A stretch of DNA of 64,000 bases from Notospermus geniculatus (GCA_002633025.1 NMRB01000296.1:258001-322000), one strand, 5' to 3'; counted from the first letter of the stretch, positions 1-14,195 are shown. The notes: generated by a model from the letters alone, not told the origin. Numbers and translations are program-made.

Positions 1-3000
1 CGCGTATATCGGCCGGCTCATCTCCAACATGTCATCATCATGTTGGACGATTGATTGCGGAGCAGACTAATTTTTGATGAATGTGTTGGGATGGGGATGA
101 TGACGCATGCGTCTCACTCGCGCTGTGCGGTAACTAAGGTGTTGTTTATCGTGGCCATTATTGTGACTTCGTGCATTTTATGGAAACCAAGTCACTTGTC
201 TTGGCACTCATTGATCCAAATCCTTTCTAGTTGCTGTCGCAATGAAAAATTTCCACTTATTTTTTCACATACATGATGCAACTGTTCGTATCTGAGACTG
301 TTTCATGTCAGAACATCAAGGTCTTGAAATTTGTGCAATCCTTTGAATTAAGATGCAGTGGGGCTTGCGTTAGTTGAATTCTGCTCTTTAATTTCTCGCT
401 CTCTGCGTGGTCTATCTTATCGTTGTCTACTTCAATATTTCCTCTTTTGATTTTCGTGGATTTTCTCATGTTGGCTTTGAATCTAATCATTTGAAATGTA
501 AACAAAATGGGGGAGGGGGTTGGGATGGCAACTCCTAGGAACTGTTGAGCTTTTTTGATGCTACACAGACCACAGTTAAACAATAAAATGTCTACTTATA
601 GATTTTGTAACAGAAAAACAAGAGAACCTCATAGAACATGATCTGCTACGGTGTCGTATGGCTCTGTTAGTATTCCTTTTGATAATTCTGGTTACACATA
701 CAACCAATCCTCCATTTGAAAACCAAATCGACCTTCAGTGTTTTCCCGCGGCATTGTTTGATCAATTTGCTACACCTTGAACCTAGCGATGTATCGCTGT
801 GATAAATGTCAGTGATGAAGCATGCTATTGCTGGTGTCCTCCGGCATTTAAATCCCCATGTCGCTATTGTCTGTTAATCCAGGCATGCTGAGTTATCCAC
901 CCCCTAAGATTTCATGCTGACGATGCTCCCATTCTGGAAGCAACAGTGGAACCTCTGTATTACAGACACCACTGGAATTGACAAATGTTGCCCTCAATTG
1001 TGAGGTACCATGACTACAGATGATGAGAGACTGAAGGGAAGTTGCGGATTCAGGACTGAACTTTAATGTCTTCAATTGAGAGGTGTCCTCCTGGCAGGGG
1101 TGACTGCAAAGGGAGGTAACGCTTACCTTTTCTATGTTGACACTGGTGAAATGTGCACTTTGTACACCATGTCAAAATATACTGACAATTTATCCAACTT
1201 ATCGTGAAATAGGCTATGTGACATGTTGCTTTCACAGTTGAGTATTGACAGAAGACCTGTGCTATGCTTGGTTATTGTTGCTAGTGAAAGTAACATAGAA
1301 ATTATAACCATTGCCATAGGTCTCACAGCTATGCTAACCGTGTTCCATCAAAGGAAAGGTGATAAAAAAGTTACAATAGCAACCTGATTGTAATGATTGT
1401 AAGCTTTTGTCTCTCGGTTTGATGATATGCTTCTCAGCTCATTGAAAACCTGCACATTTTTATCGTTTCTTGAATGTGGAAATCTGTGGTGTTTTTCTGT
1501 CAGGAAATTTGTGTTTTTCCCATCTTAGTTGTCGAATGCTGCTGTGGTGTTGTGATTGTCAGCTGCAGAATGCCAGAATACACATGCACAGTTACTGTAA
1601 AACAACTCCCACACAATGAGGATAAAAAATCTTTTATGGATTCCAATGTTGTGCAAAACATCAAAGTCCAATTTGAGTTCTCGTAGCATGAGTGAAATAT
1701 GATCTTCTAGAGCTTTCCAAGGAAGAATTTAAGTTGTCGCCGGGCTCGATGGAACTTTGTGGGTTTGAACACCTACACTTACGTAGGTTTTGCATCAGCA
1801 TTCATACGGCAATTTTTGTCACAAGTCACTTTCAAGTGTCTCTTTTACAGACTTTTATTTTCACAGTTCGTGATCTTACACACTAAATGTCACCCGGGGC
1901 GACCAATTATCGTTTATACAGTCTGACTCCTCAGTACTCTGTGTTGTTCATGTTTTATCTTCGCCATCTTTTCTGGCCAATGACGTCACAAATACCCGCA
2001 GTCTTCTATATCAAAGATTTTGGGAACGATAAGCATTCATTTCACAGGGTAATATTCTCGTGAGTGTCAACGTCCGTGTGAGATTTCAAAGGCAAAGCAT
2101 TGTTAGAAGCAAATCCCTCGAGATTTACCATAGAGACACGTACATATATCACAGAGCTGTGTACACACACCACTTCTCCTCTCCACATTGTATTCGAGGC
2201 ACACGCGAGTCAGCTTCCCTCCCAGGCTGCGAGGTTTTCAAGTATGTTCTTGAGAGAGCCGGTGTCTGTAGAGCTTTTTTTTCAAAAGAAAAGTACACAT
2301 GGGCGAGCAATATATCTCGCCTATGCCAGCCAATAACAAAATGGATTACTTTCATATGGGCTATTGACATCAGTTATGTTTGCATTGGTTTGGCTGCTCC
2401 GGCCGTGCGTCAGGCTCGCCCCTCGTCACGTTCCCCACGCTAGAAATGACAATGAAAAGTGAAGCCGGGTATTTACTGTGAAATGAAATACACACACTTT
2501 TAACTGCGGATTCATCATGAGGATCACGTCTCGCCCGGGGAGGGGGACATCATAAGTCAATGATGATGTGTATCAGTGTTCTCAGTTCACCATATTTAAT
2601 TTTTGACCTCGCTAGTCTTTCAGTGAAGCTGGTAAAAAAACGTAAATAGCTTTTCAAATTTCTTTATTGATACGTATCCCTTTCCTATCATACGACACAA
2701 AGTCTGTCAACATGCAAAAATGTAAAGAAGATCAACTAAAATGGTTTTTTTTTCCCTCTAGAAGTCATCTGTGCTGGAGGTCATAGGCTCCTTTTGTAAC
2801 TGGAGATGAAACTGTTTATTTCACATGGAATGTTGCTATAGAATAGCAAATCTTTTGTCACGATTTGAGAAATGAAAATTAAAGTCTCTCACACTTGGAC
2901 AAACTCCTCCGCAGTGCCGTCGCAATCCGCATTTTATGATGCTCCACGATCGTAATGAAGCAAGCATTACAGCACTGGGGAGGAATTTGACACTTGGACA

Positions 3001-3759
3001 GCACTGGTGGAATGGGTCCCAGGCCCCACAACCAAAAATGGCACTTGGGCTGAATTGCCAATATTCAACTGCTTCTGAAAATGTTCATCATAAACGCAGA
3101 TTTTTTCTGTATCAAAGGTCGATTGACATCATTTTCTTATAGGCCCCTATATTTGTGACCCATTCTTAACAACTCATTAGGGTTTGGTCCACAAGTTCCA
3201 AGTGGGCGTGAAGGGGGAAAAATTTCTCATTATCCTTCTGTTGAAAAACAGGCGTACTTCTGGACGTCCAAGCCAACCACTGCAGAAGCACTTCATTCTA
3301 ATAGCATCAAGTATATTGCCTTGAAACCCATCAGAAATTCTGCTCTCGTTTCGACCTTTGTTATTTTTTCCACCAATCCTTTTTTGCTCATCAATCCAGC
3401 CTCGCTCTATCGTTACATAAACCATGTGTCGCTGTCCTAAATTGAATCAAGCTGCCAAGTGGATAAAAAGATAAAACTAATGACAAATATTAGCCAATTG
3501 CCCGAACCTTCTTCGGGTTCGTATCCAAGTTGATATTGCGCTTGGATTGCCAGTGCTTTCATAGCTGTTCCTGTACAAACTGTACTCCCGGTTTCTGCAA
3601 TTCTTGTTGAGATGGTCCATGGTAATGTTATAAACGTCCACCTCAAGCTTAGCCGATCTTAATCGCCAGTGCTCAGGTGTGGTATGTCTCCATTGGAATG
3701 CGTATTAGCAGTGTCACCAACTAGGCTGGACCGGACTGTAAATGTAATGATCCTCGGGT
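1..3759. other. Non-coding stretch, probably intronic
   Basis: No exon with both a recognisable product and good splice sites was found on either strand. Open frames are short (up to 127 codons) and have no familiar motif. A small hairpin lies at 27-52 (CCAACATG and CATGTTGG around a TCATCAT loop). If the TIA1-type exons further right belong to a gene running rightward, this is intron or upstream sequence. Confidence 0.5.
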
Positions 3760-4070
3760 CTATTGTATAAGAAAATAATACAATTTGTCATCTTCTGACC
3801 ACATATCGTTGGAGTGTAAGGATGAGTCACAAGGCTCATCTGAATGACATTGAGATAATTCGAGGACATGATAACAGCAGCAGTTCTGTCTGTTTTGTTT
3901 TACCGTAACCCTTTCTTGCGAATTTGGATTGTTATTCCTATGGCAGTACACGGGATAAGGCAGGTATCCAAAATACAGCACAAAAACGACACACAAAATG
4001 ACAAGTATAAGTAAAGTCGTCTCTGAATTTAGCAAATTTTCAACCCAATGACCGGGGTCTTCCTCAGGCA
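3760..4070 (-). CDS. Candidate 3' terminal exon of a single-pass membrane protein
   Basis: I do not recognise this protein. The minus-strand frame is open for about 102 codons after a possible acceptor (CTTCTGGGATCTCTACTGTAAAG) and ends in a stop. The peptide starts with an acidic PEEDPGHWVENLLNSE stretch, then has a strongly hydrophobic segment of about 20 residues (TTLLILVILCVVFVLYFGYL). A polar tail follows with a Cys cluster (NCCCY) and many Asp/Glu/Ser residues. This order (short outer stalk, membrane segment, cytoplasmic tail) is typical of the last exon of a type I receptor, but no family is evident. Without the acceptor the frame extends to 4203. No AATAAA-type signal was seen within 300 bases downstream on the minus strand, which argues against a real gene end. 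Chance openness is a serious alternative. If real, it is nested on the opposite strand to the TIA1-type gene. Confidence 0.22.
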
Positions 4071-4299
4071 CTTTACAGTAGAGATCCCAGAAGTGAAAGG
4101 CAGTTGTGTTTAAAGTGGTGAATTTGCCAATCATTTGTGTCTGCATTGGAAACCAAAAAATGGTGAATTGCAGTGTGCAATGGTCTGCATTCACAACCAC
4201 CATGACTGTCAGTACATTTCGAAGGATTTTCCTTGTCTATCGTCTCATGAATCAGAAACCTCTTCACACTCTCTGAGTCAATGCAGTTTAACTTTACTT

Positions 4300-7200
4300 A
4301 GATGGAAGCACTTAAATGCAACTTTCAAGACGACGGTCAGTGATAAAAGTCGGTTAATCTAAATTAGCTGGCGATTTTTCTTCATTCACTCTATCCGTGG
4401 AAGTCTGAATTGCATGGGGAAAAGACAGTAAAAAGTGTGTATGCATATTTATTTCGTGGGTACGGGGTCCTAGGAACTGTGGGGCATTGATTGAAAACTG
4501 AAACATGTTGGGAGTTTTCAATGTTTCAGGAGTATGTGGGTGATTGGTCGTACTATTGAGACTTTTTTTTCAAGAGGACCATGTAAAGTGATTTCTGGAA
4601 ATATCTTTGAATGATGTGATACGAGAAAAATGAAAAATACAGTTTTACCTGAGTGATGTTTATTTATCCATCCTAGAGTGTTGACAATACCTGGCGTAGG
4701 AGCTTGAGAGGGTATATACCCCAAACATTTAGCGTCATCCTTTCATAATTCATAATATTTTTGCGTCTTCCAAGCAAACCTATTGAGAACTGATTATATT
4801 TAACTTTCATATATATTTTACTTCATCAGACTAAAATAAACACCTTTAATACTTGAGTACCGGTACTTAGTTTGTTTTGTGTCAAGTATATTTCAGTTTG
4901 GCCTCTGGCATGTCTTCTAACGGAAAGAACGCCACGTGCCCTTATGAGTCATCTTGGGACAAAAGCGAGATGCCGTTTAAATTATTGGTGTAATTGCAGT
5001 AAAATATTGAATTCATTACTAATTCTTGATTATGATTTAATGTGAGGTAAAGTAAATAATGTGAGATGTTATTGTGAGGTGTCAATTTCAAGTAATATCA
5101 AGAATTCTTTGTGAAGTCTGTTCATGTCGATTTTTGACTGTCGCTGTTAAGCTGAAGCTTGGAGTTAATCTCTGTGAAGTTTGAAGCGCCAATCACTACC
5201 ACATGGATCCGGTCGGATTCCAGTCCATAAAAACCTATCAGATGGACTTCCCCATTACTTATCTGGAAAAATTCGGTAAATGAACCTGAATCAGACCAGC
5301 TCCATATGCCGGTGATCGAAGCTTTAGGTGGCCGTGGCTGTGGTCTACCCTCTCGGTTCATTTCAGGCAATCAACATTCATTTTATGCAATAAACGTTCT
5401 TCCTCGCCTCTTCCAAGCTTTTTCCCCCATCAAGGCCAACCTTGGGTCATCTCATTAAAAATTAAGTAGTGATGTCCTCAGATCTGCAGCATTTAAGAAC
5501 TGAAGTGATCGTGTCAGCTGTGTTTGCACTGGAAGACGTTTCTTAATTGTCCACCGTCACAAAGCGCTGTAATCGGAAATCAGGCCGTTCCCACAATTGC
5601 CTCCAACAAATTGACCAATTTTCTCCAAATACTCGGCATCAAGTGAATTAATAGATGGTTTGTTGGATCAACATTGTAATGGTCATTATCATTGGTTAAT
5701 TGACAGCAGTTTTTCCCAACTGGAGATGAAGGCAAGTGCGAAAACGGCACCAAGACCTGGAGGAAAGCCGACCTCAGTCTCTCCACACACATACACTGAC
5801 ATGGTTAATCCGTTTCTGATCATATTTGTACAGGAGCCCATTAGGTCCCTAGTCTTTCCGATAATGTCTTGTAATGTTTAAGAGGTAATTGCGAGGGCTC
5901 ACATAATCTTGTATGGGATTGTCACATCTGTTTGCTCTCACATAGTAAGGGTTTGAATACACGACCCTGTTCCCTTTACTTGTCTGCTTCATCTTGCCTC
6001 AAGTTGTTGACCCTTGATTAAGGTCAAAATTCCCTTTTTGTGCTGGACACTTTGTTGGAGCAGCCTGTTCTAAACAACTTGCTGCTGGCTTGTTTCATAC
6101 AACATGAGCTCAGTGTTGTTACATCCCTCTAGCTTATCCTGCAATAACTGGTGACATCCACTCTCCGTATAATTCGCTTTCAATGCGACATAATTAAACA
6201 GCAATGTATTGCTCACATTTGCAACAAATTCCCGTTTTGTGCACATTTTATCGCATAATAATCTGAGGTTAATGTGAACCAAAATCGTGGCAGGATTGTA
6301 CACATTTATCTAATATACGAGTCATTAATTTAATAAAATAGCGGTTATTTACGTGATATCTAAGCCTGCAGATCGTTGCAAGAGTTGTATCAATTCATGC
6401 TTCACCAATGAATATGTTCGAAGTCGATGAATAATGTATAAAAACCTAGATATGTGTGTTTGTTTGTAGATAATGCTGCATGTGTTGTGGGTATCATGTG
6501 CATGTTCACCTTGAGTTGTCTGTCGGTTCACTCAACTACCCCCAGATTCCAGCAGATGGCATCTTCTGTCAATGTTTTCTTGGCTGCTATGGTACTGATT
6601 CAAAAATATTTGAAGAAAGATTGTCCCTATTAACCACCTGAAGAATGTTTCTTCAAATTCTCCCCAAATTATTTCCAAGGCTTTTAGAAAACTTCAGCAG
6701 ACTATAACCTGGGGGTAGTTGAGCCTAGATTGATTGCATGCTCTGTATTGTTGTTGGTTTCCAACTCAGATGCTGTATTGATAATATCAGCCTGGGGTGT
6801 TTGGCATCCATAGGGTGGGGATTGGTTGGTTTCGCATGTTTTGCCTGGAAGTCTACATGAGATACTATACAAAACATGGAATTTACTTATCAGTCCAGTA
6901 GGTGGAAAGATATGACATACAAGAGTGCAAGTCTTATTTAGCGAGACATGTACAACAATCTGTTTGGCAAAAAAGTTGGTGAAACCTTTCACTGATTATG
7001 TGTAGGCATATAAATCTCAAAGTGTTGTTCCACGAGTTTTCTTGTGTGAGTTGGCTCTCTATTGCAACTCAACCAGAGAAAACTATGGACAGTCGTCGTT
7101 GTCATTCGTCTTGGTGTAAGTCATAAGATAACCGACAATGGTGATCTGCCGATGGGGAGCCAACTTGCACGTGGAGGAACGCCTTCAGAGCGATGCGTCT

Positions 7201-7916
7201 TTCCTCTTGGTAATGAAGTCTGGTCTGTGATAAAATACGGTAAATCAGAGAAAAACGTCTCGCGGGACGACAATATCTGTTGAGTCATTGGAAATAGATC
7301 AATATTCTCGTTGATCTCGACATAGGACAGACTGATTTCTGTACATCGAACGGCAATCTTCGAAATTTCACATAATTCATCAAATGAGAATGCGTCCCCA
7401 CGGATAACGGTGATCACCCCGGGGCTCGGCTAATACTGTGTGTATGATAAGTTGTATCTGCGCGATGCGGTATTGCATTATTCCGACAGCGACAAAGACT
7501 TGATGAAACAATCGCATGTTCAATAGCCATGAATTGTAATTGCAAGCCGACGGCTCGGTAATTTCCAGGCAACACCCAATAAACCTGAACCATGTACGCT
7601 GCAATAAAAGTTGTGTATATGTAAAATTTTAATGGGCTCTGGTTAGTGAGTGGTAAGGAGGTTTTCGATTCTCTCAAAAACAGTCTGCATGTATTTCAGG
7701 CCAAAGGAGTACGAGAGGGATGAAAAAACACCGTGGGTTGTAATTCATGTCCAAAAGAGTTTTTGTGGCCCTCTGTCTGAAGAATGCAAGCTGTTCGTAA
7801 GATGGTCATCGTCTAACAGCCACCAATGAAACATTGTTGAGGTCAATGAAATGTTTGATGATTGTTACAGTGATGATGATGCCTGCTTTTGCCTGATCTG
7901 GCAGTCCTGTGACGTA
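4300..7916. other. Non-coding stretch, no recognised feature
   Basis: Only short frames and AT-rich unique-looking sequence are seen. Positions 5240-5320 and 33190-33240 share a diverged segment (AATCAG, then GTGATCGA and GCTTT), which suggests an old dispersed repeat. Confidence 0.45.
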
Positions 7917-8015
7917 TCAGAGGTGGCACCAACTTCAGAATAGACATGAACTTCAGAGATGGCACCGACTTCAAAATAGGCATGAACTTCAGAGATGGCA
8001 CTAACTTGAGGGATG
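7917..8015. repeat. Short tandem repeat, unit about 38 bp, 2.5 copies
   Basis: The phrase AGAGATGGCACCGACTTCA alternates with AATAGGCATGAACTTC about 2.5 times with point differences. It is a degenerate minisatellite. Confidence 0.75.
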
Positions 8016-9021
8016 AAAATGTTGGTGTGTCTAATTCAGGTCAATGATATCAAAAATTCTTTGGTAAAACAAGGAGGAAGTTGGAAACATTGAGACCAAT
8101 TTGTGTGGCCTTAGACCTGGTGTGGGAACTCCTTGCTGTCACATCATGCCGGATTTTGCCAATATCACCATTTTGAAATTCACAGTTTTGACATTTTAAG
8201 TGCTTGTGAATGCAATTCATGGCTTAATTTGCATTTAGTCGATAGTGGTCCAGGTGAAATTATCGAATATGCGAGTGGTTGTCCCGGTGACAGGTACCAC
8301 CCGAGTTTTGTGCTCGCATTTTGCATCTAGTCTCTGACAGGTAGGAAAATATCCCAATCGATATGCAAATGTTCCTGTAGAATTTTAATTGGCACTTGAA
8401 ATACTGTTCCTGTCATTGTGTATGGGGCTGAAGTAGAGGCCATATTGACATGTTGGACTGATGTGTGCACTCGAGTTGTGCGAACGTTCGCAAACAATGT
8501 AGATACAGGAACTGGTAACTTTCAATTCAGTCAAAATATCTGAAATCAATATGACGTATTATGTTGATGACCATTTCCATTTCTGCGCCTCATGACTAGT
8601 TTTGGCTTCCAATGGTAAAAAGCAATGTCTTCCCTCAAATTCGTGGCACATGAGCAACTATTGCCATCTTATAACGTTTGAAATAAGGTTAATGAAGGAA
8701 ATTTTGTATCCATTGCGTATGTGGATATAAATAGAACATGGGAGGTAGAGTAAATTGAAATAAATATCCTACAATAAGTATCCTCACAGTATTCTGACGC
8801 TGAACTCCTCAGAGGTTCGTCGCCCCTGGGGGACCGTAACGTGATCTGTTTTACTTATCAAGCTAGCGGTCGCATACTGCAGGCGGGAAATACCGGCGGA
8901 GGGATAATTTTCTCGTGTCGCCCCGCGGGACGGTGAACTGTCATTTTCATCTTGGCGAAGTACAAGGAGGGATGATCCGAGAATTAACCCTCTGAACTGC
9001 AGCAATGAAGTATTTATGGGC
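8016..9021. other. Non-coding stretch with a CpG-richer patch
   Basis: Positions 8780-8960 are visibly richer in C+G and CpG than the flanks and are open on both strands for 45-70 codons, but no product is recognisable. It could be an old exon, a regulatory patch or chance. Confidence 0.35.
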
Positions 9022-11538
9022 CATCAGTGACAATTAACCCGGGGTGTATTGGGGAGGCGGGATGGATATGATTCATATTATTATGTGAATTATGAGCTGG
9101 GACTTAATCGAGGAATATTTTCAATGTTCTCTGTGAACTATCAAGCGAGCAGAACGCAGAAGCTGCATGCTTGGGAAAGAACAATTTTACTCTTGAAGCT
9201 CCAGCAGTTTGGTGTTCGTAACTGTAGCATTATCAGCTTTATAGACAGTGTTGAGTGGGCAGTGTAAACCTGTGCTGTCGAGGAGTCATCCTGTCCTCTC
9301 TATCACATCAAGAATTGGTCAACTAGATATCAAACCCAGAACATCAGATATGACAGGCGCTGATGTTTTACTGCAAAAATGATCTTCTGTACCAGATGTT
9401 TCACAAGTACATTACATAGAACCAATTTCTGTTCATTGTCCACCAATACTTTTTGTATTCGTTGAAATTTCTAACAACAAGTCGTGTCAATTTCATTGCT
9501 ATTGTTGTCCCAACATTTCTTTCGGTGATTGTGAGCAAGCCATAGAAAATGCATTTCAGACTGAATCTATTTTAATTTATGTACAACAATCGACAACAGT
9601 TGTGTCTGTAATAGTTATGTTGATATTATTCGTCGGACCAGTATAGACTCATGTACATTTCATCCATCATTGCATACAAATATCAATGGTGCCTGTAGTC
9701 AGAACAGCTGCTTTGCAATCCGATGTTTGAAGTGAAATATGTGGCCTCTGCCGTGATGGTCATGTATTGAATATTGTACTTTTGACTAATCCCCACCCGC
9801 CACCTTACATGGTCCCGTATTTCATATAGTTGTTACGAAATTCAGATTCAGGGCCTATATCGAACAACATTTAACCCTTTATTGTGGGTTTTCAGAAAAT
9901 TTGAAGAAAGATTTGTCTGTGTACATGCAGCGGGCCTTTACTGTACGTGTACATTGCACTGAAGCTGACTTTGCCATTTTGTGTTATACGACCTCTCTGG
10001 TAAAGGTAATGGGCCTGGCACATCATAAAACTTAGGAGAGAATTGCATTTTGTTTCGTTACAGCCAATCGTCTAATGTACTGGTACGATTTCATAAAAAA
10101 TTCATGCTACTGATTAACAAATTGAAACTGAGTTAATAAAAATGAACTCTTTTGGGACTTTCGTGACTTTTTGATCAAAATAGAAAATTGAAATATTTCA
10201 ATGGCAGTCGGTCACGTTTTAATGACCAGTGAACTGCTCCTAATTGCTTGTGTGTTCGCACAATACCCTATGAACCATAATTTTGTTTGCACATCCATCC
10301 AGTGCCCTGTGACCCTCATCGGCACTTGTCCTGAACGAGGTCCAGTTATTGATCTGACATGCTGAATCAATATGCTGAAACCAAAATTTAATTACCATCC
10401 ACATCTTCATCATCAATCATTACATCTAATGATGAAACTGACAAGACAGATGAAGTGATATTCATGTAATCAAATGTACCATTGATATTGTACATTTATC
10501 AAATGGACCCTTCATGATATGCCGTACATGTATTTGACAAGCTGAAATTTTGAGGGGAAGGGAGATTGAATCAATCCAATGGATTCTTTGTGAAAGCGGA
10601 CGGGTACAAACTTCCAAATTTGCCTGTCTTGACCTTTGTCTTCGGCGCCATAGAAGAGATACAGTGTCCTCTTTGAAAGAACATCATCAGATTTTGCCAT
10701 TTCTGGCAGTATCTGGTGCTTCGGCTTTTGTAACCAGAGGGTGGCCCATATCGCAGTATCCCCTGAGGATGGGAACAGTCAGTAACCAAATTAGCAGTAT
10801 AGACAAATTGGCAACTTTGGTTGAAAGGTTGGTATCCTCTTTACCCAGACGATATTAATGGAGTTAGAATGTGTTGAATAACTCTGTCAACAGACAGTTG
10901 TATTTGCTGTGGTGACAATGCATGTTGTCCGCCAGTGCTTTCACAGGTGCAGTGTACTTCCTGTGGGAGCATATGGCTGATGTGTATTGCGACATTTTAC
11001 ATGCATTTTGCATTTTGTTCGCTTAGTCTGTCTCGAATAGTGCAACTCGACAAAGCGACAACTGTATTAGACTCCCTTTGTCTATGGAACTTCCATGCAG
11101 ACAATTCTGAAACAAGTTGGCCCAAGTGGAATGGTTAGAGTTGTGAAGTAATGCACAAGGCAGGCACCCTTCTGATAGGGGAAACCTACCGCCTTCAGCT
11201 TCATCATACAATCAACACCAAATCGACATGGCCAAGCAAACGGATCCATGCAATCCAGGGTTGTTTTTATCATGTACAGCTATTCCTGTCCTGGTAAATG
11301 TGTATCCCTTATTGCAGCCAATTAGTCACCTGCCCCACGATTGCCACCGTCAATTTCTGCAAGAAAACCGATCGTACTAATTACGTTCTTTAATTAGCGG
11401 GCATGCTTCTTCTGCAGGCGCGTTCTCAAGGCTCTTTCACGTTAATATATCAACGGTATGCCGTTCATCTTAATTTTGTTCTGATGTATTTAGGGTTTGG
11501 TGACGGATATCACTTGGTTGTGTATTGTTGAGTGAAGA
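9022..11538. repeat. Tandem segmental duplication, copy A
   Basis: This 2517 bp unit starts at CATCAGTGACAATTAACCC and ends at TGTTGAGTGAAG. It is repeated immediately to the right with scattered substitutions and small indels. No convincing gene lies inside. The boundary has no N, unlike some other duplications in this window. Copy A keeps the empty site (AACCCAGAACATC near 9330) of the MITE inserted in copy B. Confidence 0.95.
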
Positions 11539-14195
11539 CATCAGTGACAATTAACCCGGGGTGTATTGGGGAGGCGGGATGGATATGATTCATATTATTA
11601 TGTGAATTATGAGCTGGGACTTAATCGAGGGATATTTTCAATGTTCTCTGTGTAACTATCAAGCGAGCAGAACGCAGAAGCTGCATGCTTGGGGGAGAAC
11701 AATTTTAGTCGTGAAGTTGCAGCTGTTTGGTGTTCGTAACTGTAGCATTATCAGCTTTATAGACAACTAGTGTTGAGTGGGCAGTGTAAACCTGTGCTGT
11801 CGAGGAGTCACCCTGCCCTCTCTATCACATCAAGAATTGGTCAACTAGATATCAAACCCAGGGCTGGGTTGCACAAAACTCATGTTAGCGCTACCATGAT
11901 GTTAGCGCTAACTTTATGTTAAATGACGTAAAACGACAATGGATTTTTACGTCATTTAACATACATGTTAGCGCTAACACTATGTTAGCGCTATCGTGAG
12001 TTTTGTGCAACCGGCCCCAGAACATCAGATATGACAGGCGCTGATGTTTTACTGCAAAAAATGATCTTCCATACCAGATGTTTCACAGGTACATTCCGTA
12101 GAACCCATTTCATTTCATTGTCCAGTGATACTTTTTGTATTCGTTGAAATTTCAAATTACAAGTCGTGTCAATTTCATTGCTATTGTTGTTCCAGCATTT
12201 CTTTCGGTGATTGAGCACCCACAGAAAATACATTTCAGACTGAAATCTATTTTAATTTATGTACAACAATCGACAACAGTTGTGTCTGTAATAGTTATGT
12301 TGATATTATTCGTCGGACCAGTATAGACTCATGTACATTTCATCCATCATTGCATACAAATATCAATGGTGCCTGTAGTCAGAACAGCTGCTTTGCAATC
12401 CGATGTTTGAAGTGAAATATGTGGCCTCTGCCGTGAGGGTCATGTATTGAATATTGTACTTTTAACTAATCCCCACCCGTCACCGTACATGGTCCAATTT
12501 TTATAGTTGTTCAGAAATTCAGATTCAGGGCCTATATCGAACAACATTTAACCCTTTATTGTGTGTTTTCAGAAAATCTGAAGAAAGATTTGTCTGTGTA
12601 CATGCAGCGGGCCTTTACTGTACGTGTACATTGCACTGAAGCTGACTTTGCCATTTTGTGTTATACGACCTCTCTGGTAAAGGTGATGGGCCCAGCACAT
12701 CATAAAACTTAGGAGAGAATTGCATTTTGTTTCGTTACAGCCAATCGTCTAATGTACTGGTACGATTTCATAAAAAATTCATGCTACTGATTAACAAATT
12801 GAAACTGAGTTAATAAAAATGAACTCTTTTGGGACTTTTTGATCAAAATAGAAAATTGAAATATTTCAATAGCAGTCGGTCACGTTTTAATGACCAGTGA
12901 ACTGCTCCTAATTGCTTGTGTGTTCATACAATACCCTATGAACCCTAATTTTGTTTGCGCATCCATCCAGTGCTCTGTGACCCTCATCGGCACTTGTCCT
13001 GAACGAGGTCCAGTATTGATCTGACATGCTGAATCAATATGCTGAAACCAAAATTTAATTACCATCCACATCTTCATCATCAATCATAACATCTAATGAT
13101 GAAACTGACAAGACAGATGAAGTGATATTCATGTAATCAAATGTACCATTGATATTGTACATTTATCAAATGGACCCTTCATAATATGCCGTATTTGACA
13201 AACTGAAACTTTGAGGAGGAGGGAGAGTTGAATCAATCCAATGGACTATTTTTGAAAGCAGACGGGTACAAACTTCCAAATTTGCCTGTCTTGGCCTTTG
13301 TCTTCGGCGCCATAGAAGAGATACAGTGTCCTCTATGAAAGAACATCAGATTTTGCCATTTCTGGCAGTATCTGGTGCTTCGGCAGTTGTAACCAGCGGG
13401 TGGCCCATCGCAGTATCCCCTGAGTATGGGAACAGTCAGTAACCAAATTAGCAGTATAGAAAAATTGGCAACTTTGGTTGAAAGGTTGGTATATCCTCTT
13501 TACCCAGACGATATTAATGGAGTTAGAATGTGTTGAATAACTCTGTCAACAGACAGTTGTATTTACTGTGGTGACAATGCATGTTGTCCGCCAGTGCTTT
13601 CACAGGTGCAGTGTACTTCCTGTGGGAGCATATGGCCGATGTGTATTGCGACATTTTACATGCATTTTGCATTATGTTCGCTTAGTCTGTATCGAATAGT
13701 GCAACTCGACAAAGCGACAACTGTATTAAACTCCCTTTGTCTATGCTTATTTCCGAGCAGATGATTATGAAACAAGTTGGCCCAAGTGGAACGGACAGCG
13801 TTGTGAAGTGATGCAAAAGGCAAGCACCTTCGTGATGAAGCCAAACCTTCCGCCTTCGGCTTCATCATACAATCAAGACCAAATCGACATGGCCAAGCAA
13901 ACGGATCCATGCAATCCAGGGTTGTTTTTATCATGTACAGCTATTCCTGTCCTGGTAAATGTGTCTCCCTTATTGCAGCCAATTAGTCACCTGCCCCACG
14001 ATTGCCACCGTCAATTTCTGCAAGAAAACCGATCGTACTAATTACGTTCTTTAATTAGCGGGCATGCTTCTTCTGCAGGCGCGTTCTCAAGGCTCTTTCA
14101 CGTTAATATATCAACGGTATGCCGTTCGTCTTAATTTTGTTCTGATGTATTTAGGGTTTGGTGACAGATATCACTTGGTGTATTGTTGAGTGAAG
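11539..14195. repeat. Tandem segmental duplication, copy B
   Basis: This is the second copy of the preceding unit, 2657 bp long. The extra length is almost entirely the 157 bp MITE at 11861-12017. The remaining differences are substitutions and 1-20 bp indels, so the duplication is not brand new or represents divergent haplotypes. Confidence 0.95.
11861..12017. mobile_element. Palindromic MITE with long terminal inverted repeats
   Basis: The ends read GGGCTGGGTTGCACAAAACT and AGTTTTGTGCAACCGGCCC, which are inverted repeats. The interior is also near-palindromic, with four copies of ATGTTAGCGCTA or its complement and a central ACGTCATTTAACAT stem. The paralogous site in copy A lacks the element, which proves insertion. 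The target duplication is short and ambiguous (CA, or up to CCCAG) because the ends share bases with the flank. It has no coding capacity. A GGG-starting end recalls Harbinger/ISL2EU-type MITEs, but the superfamily is uncertain. Confidence 0.92.
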
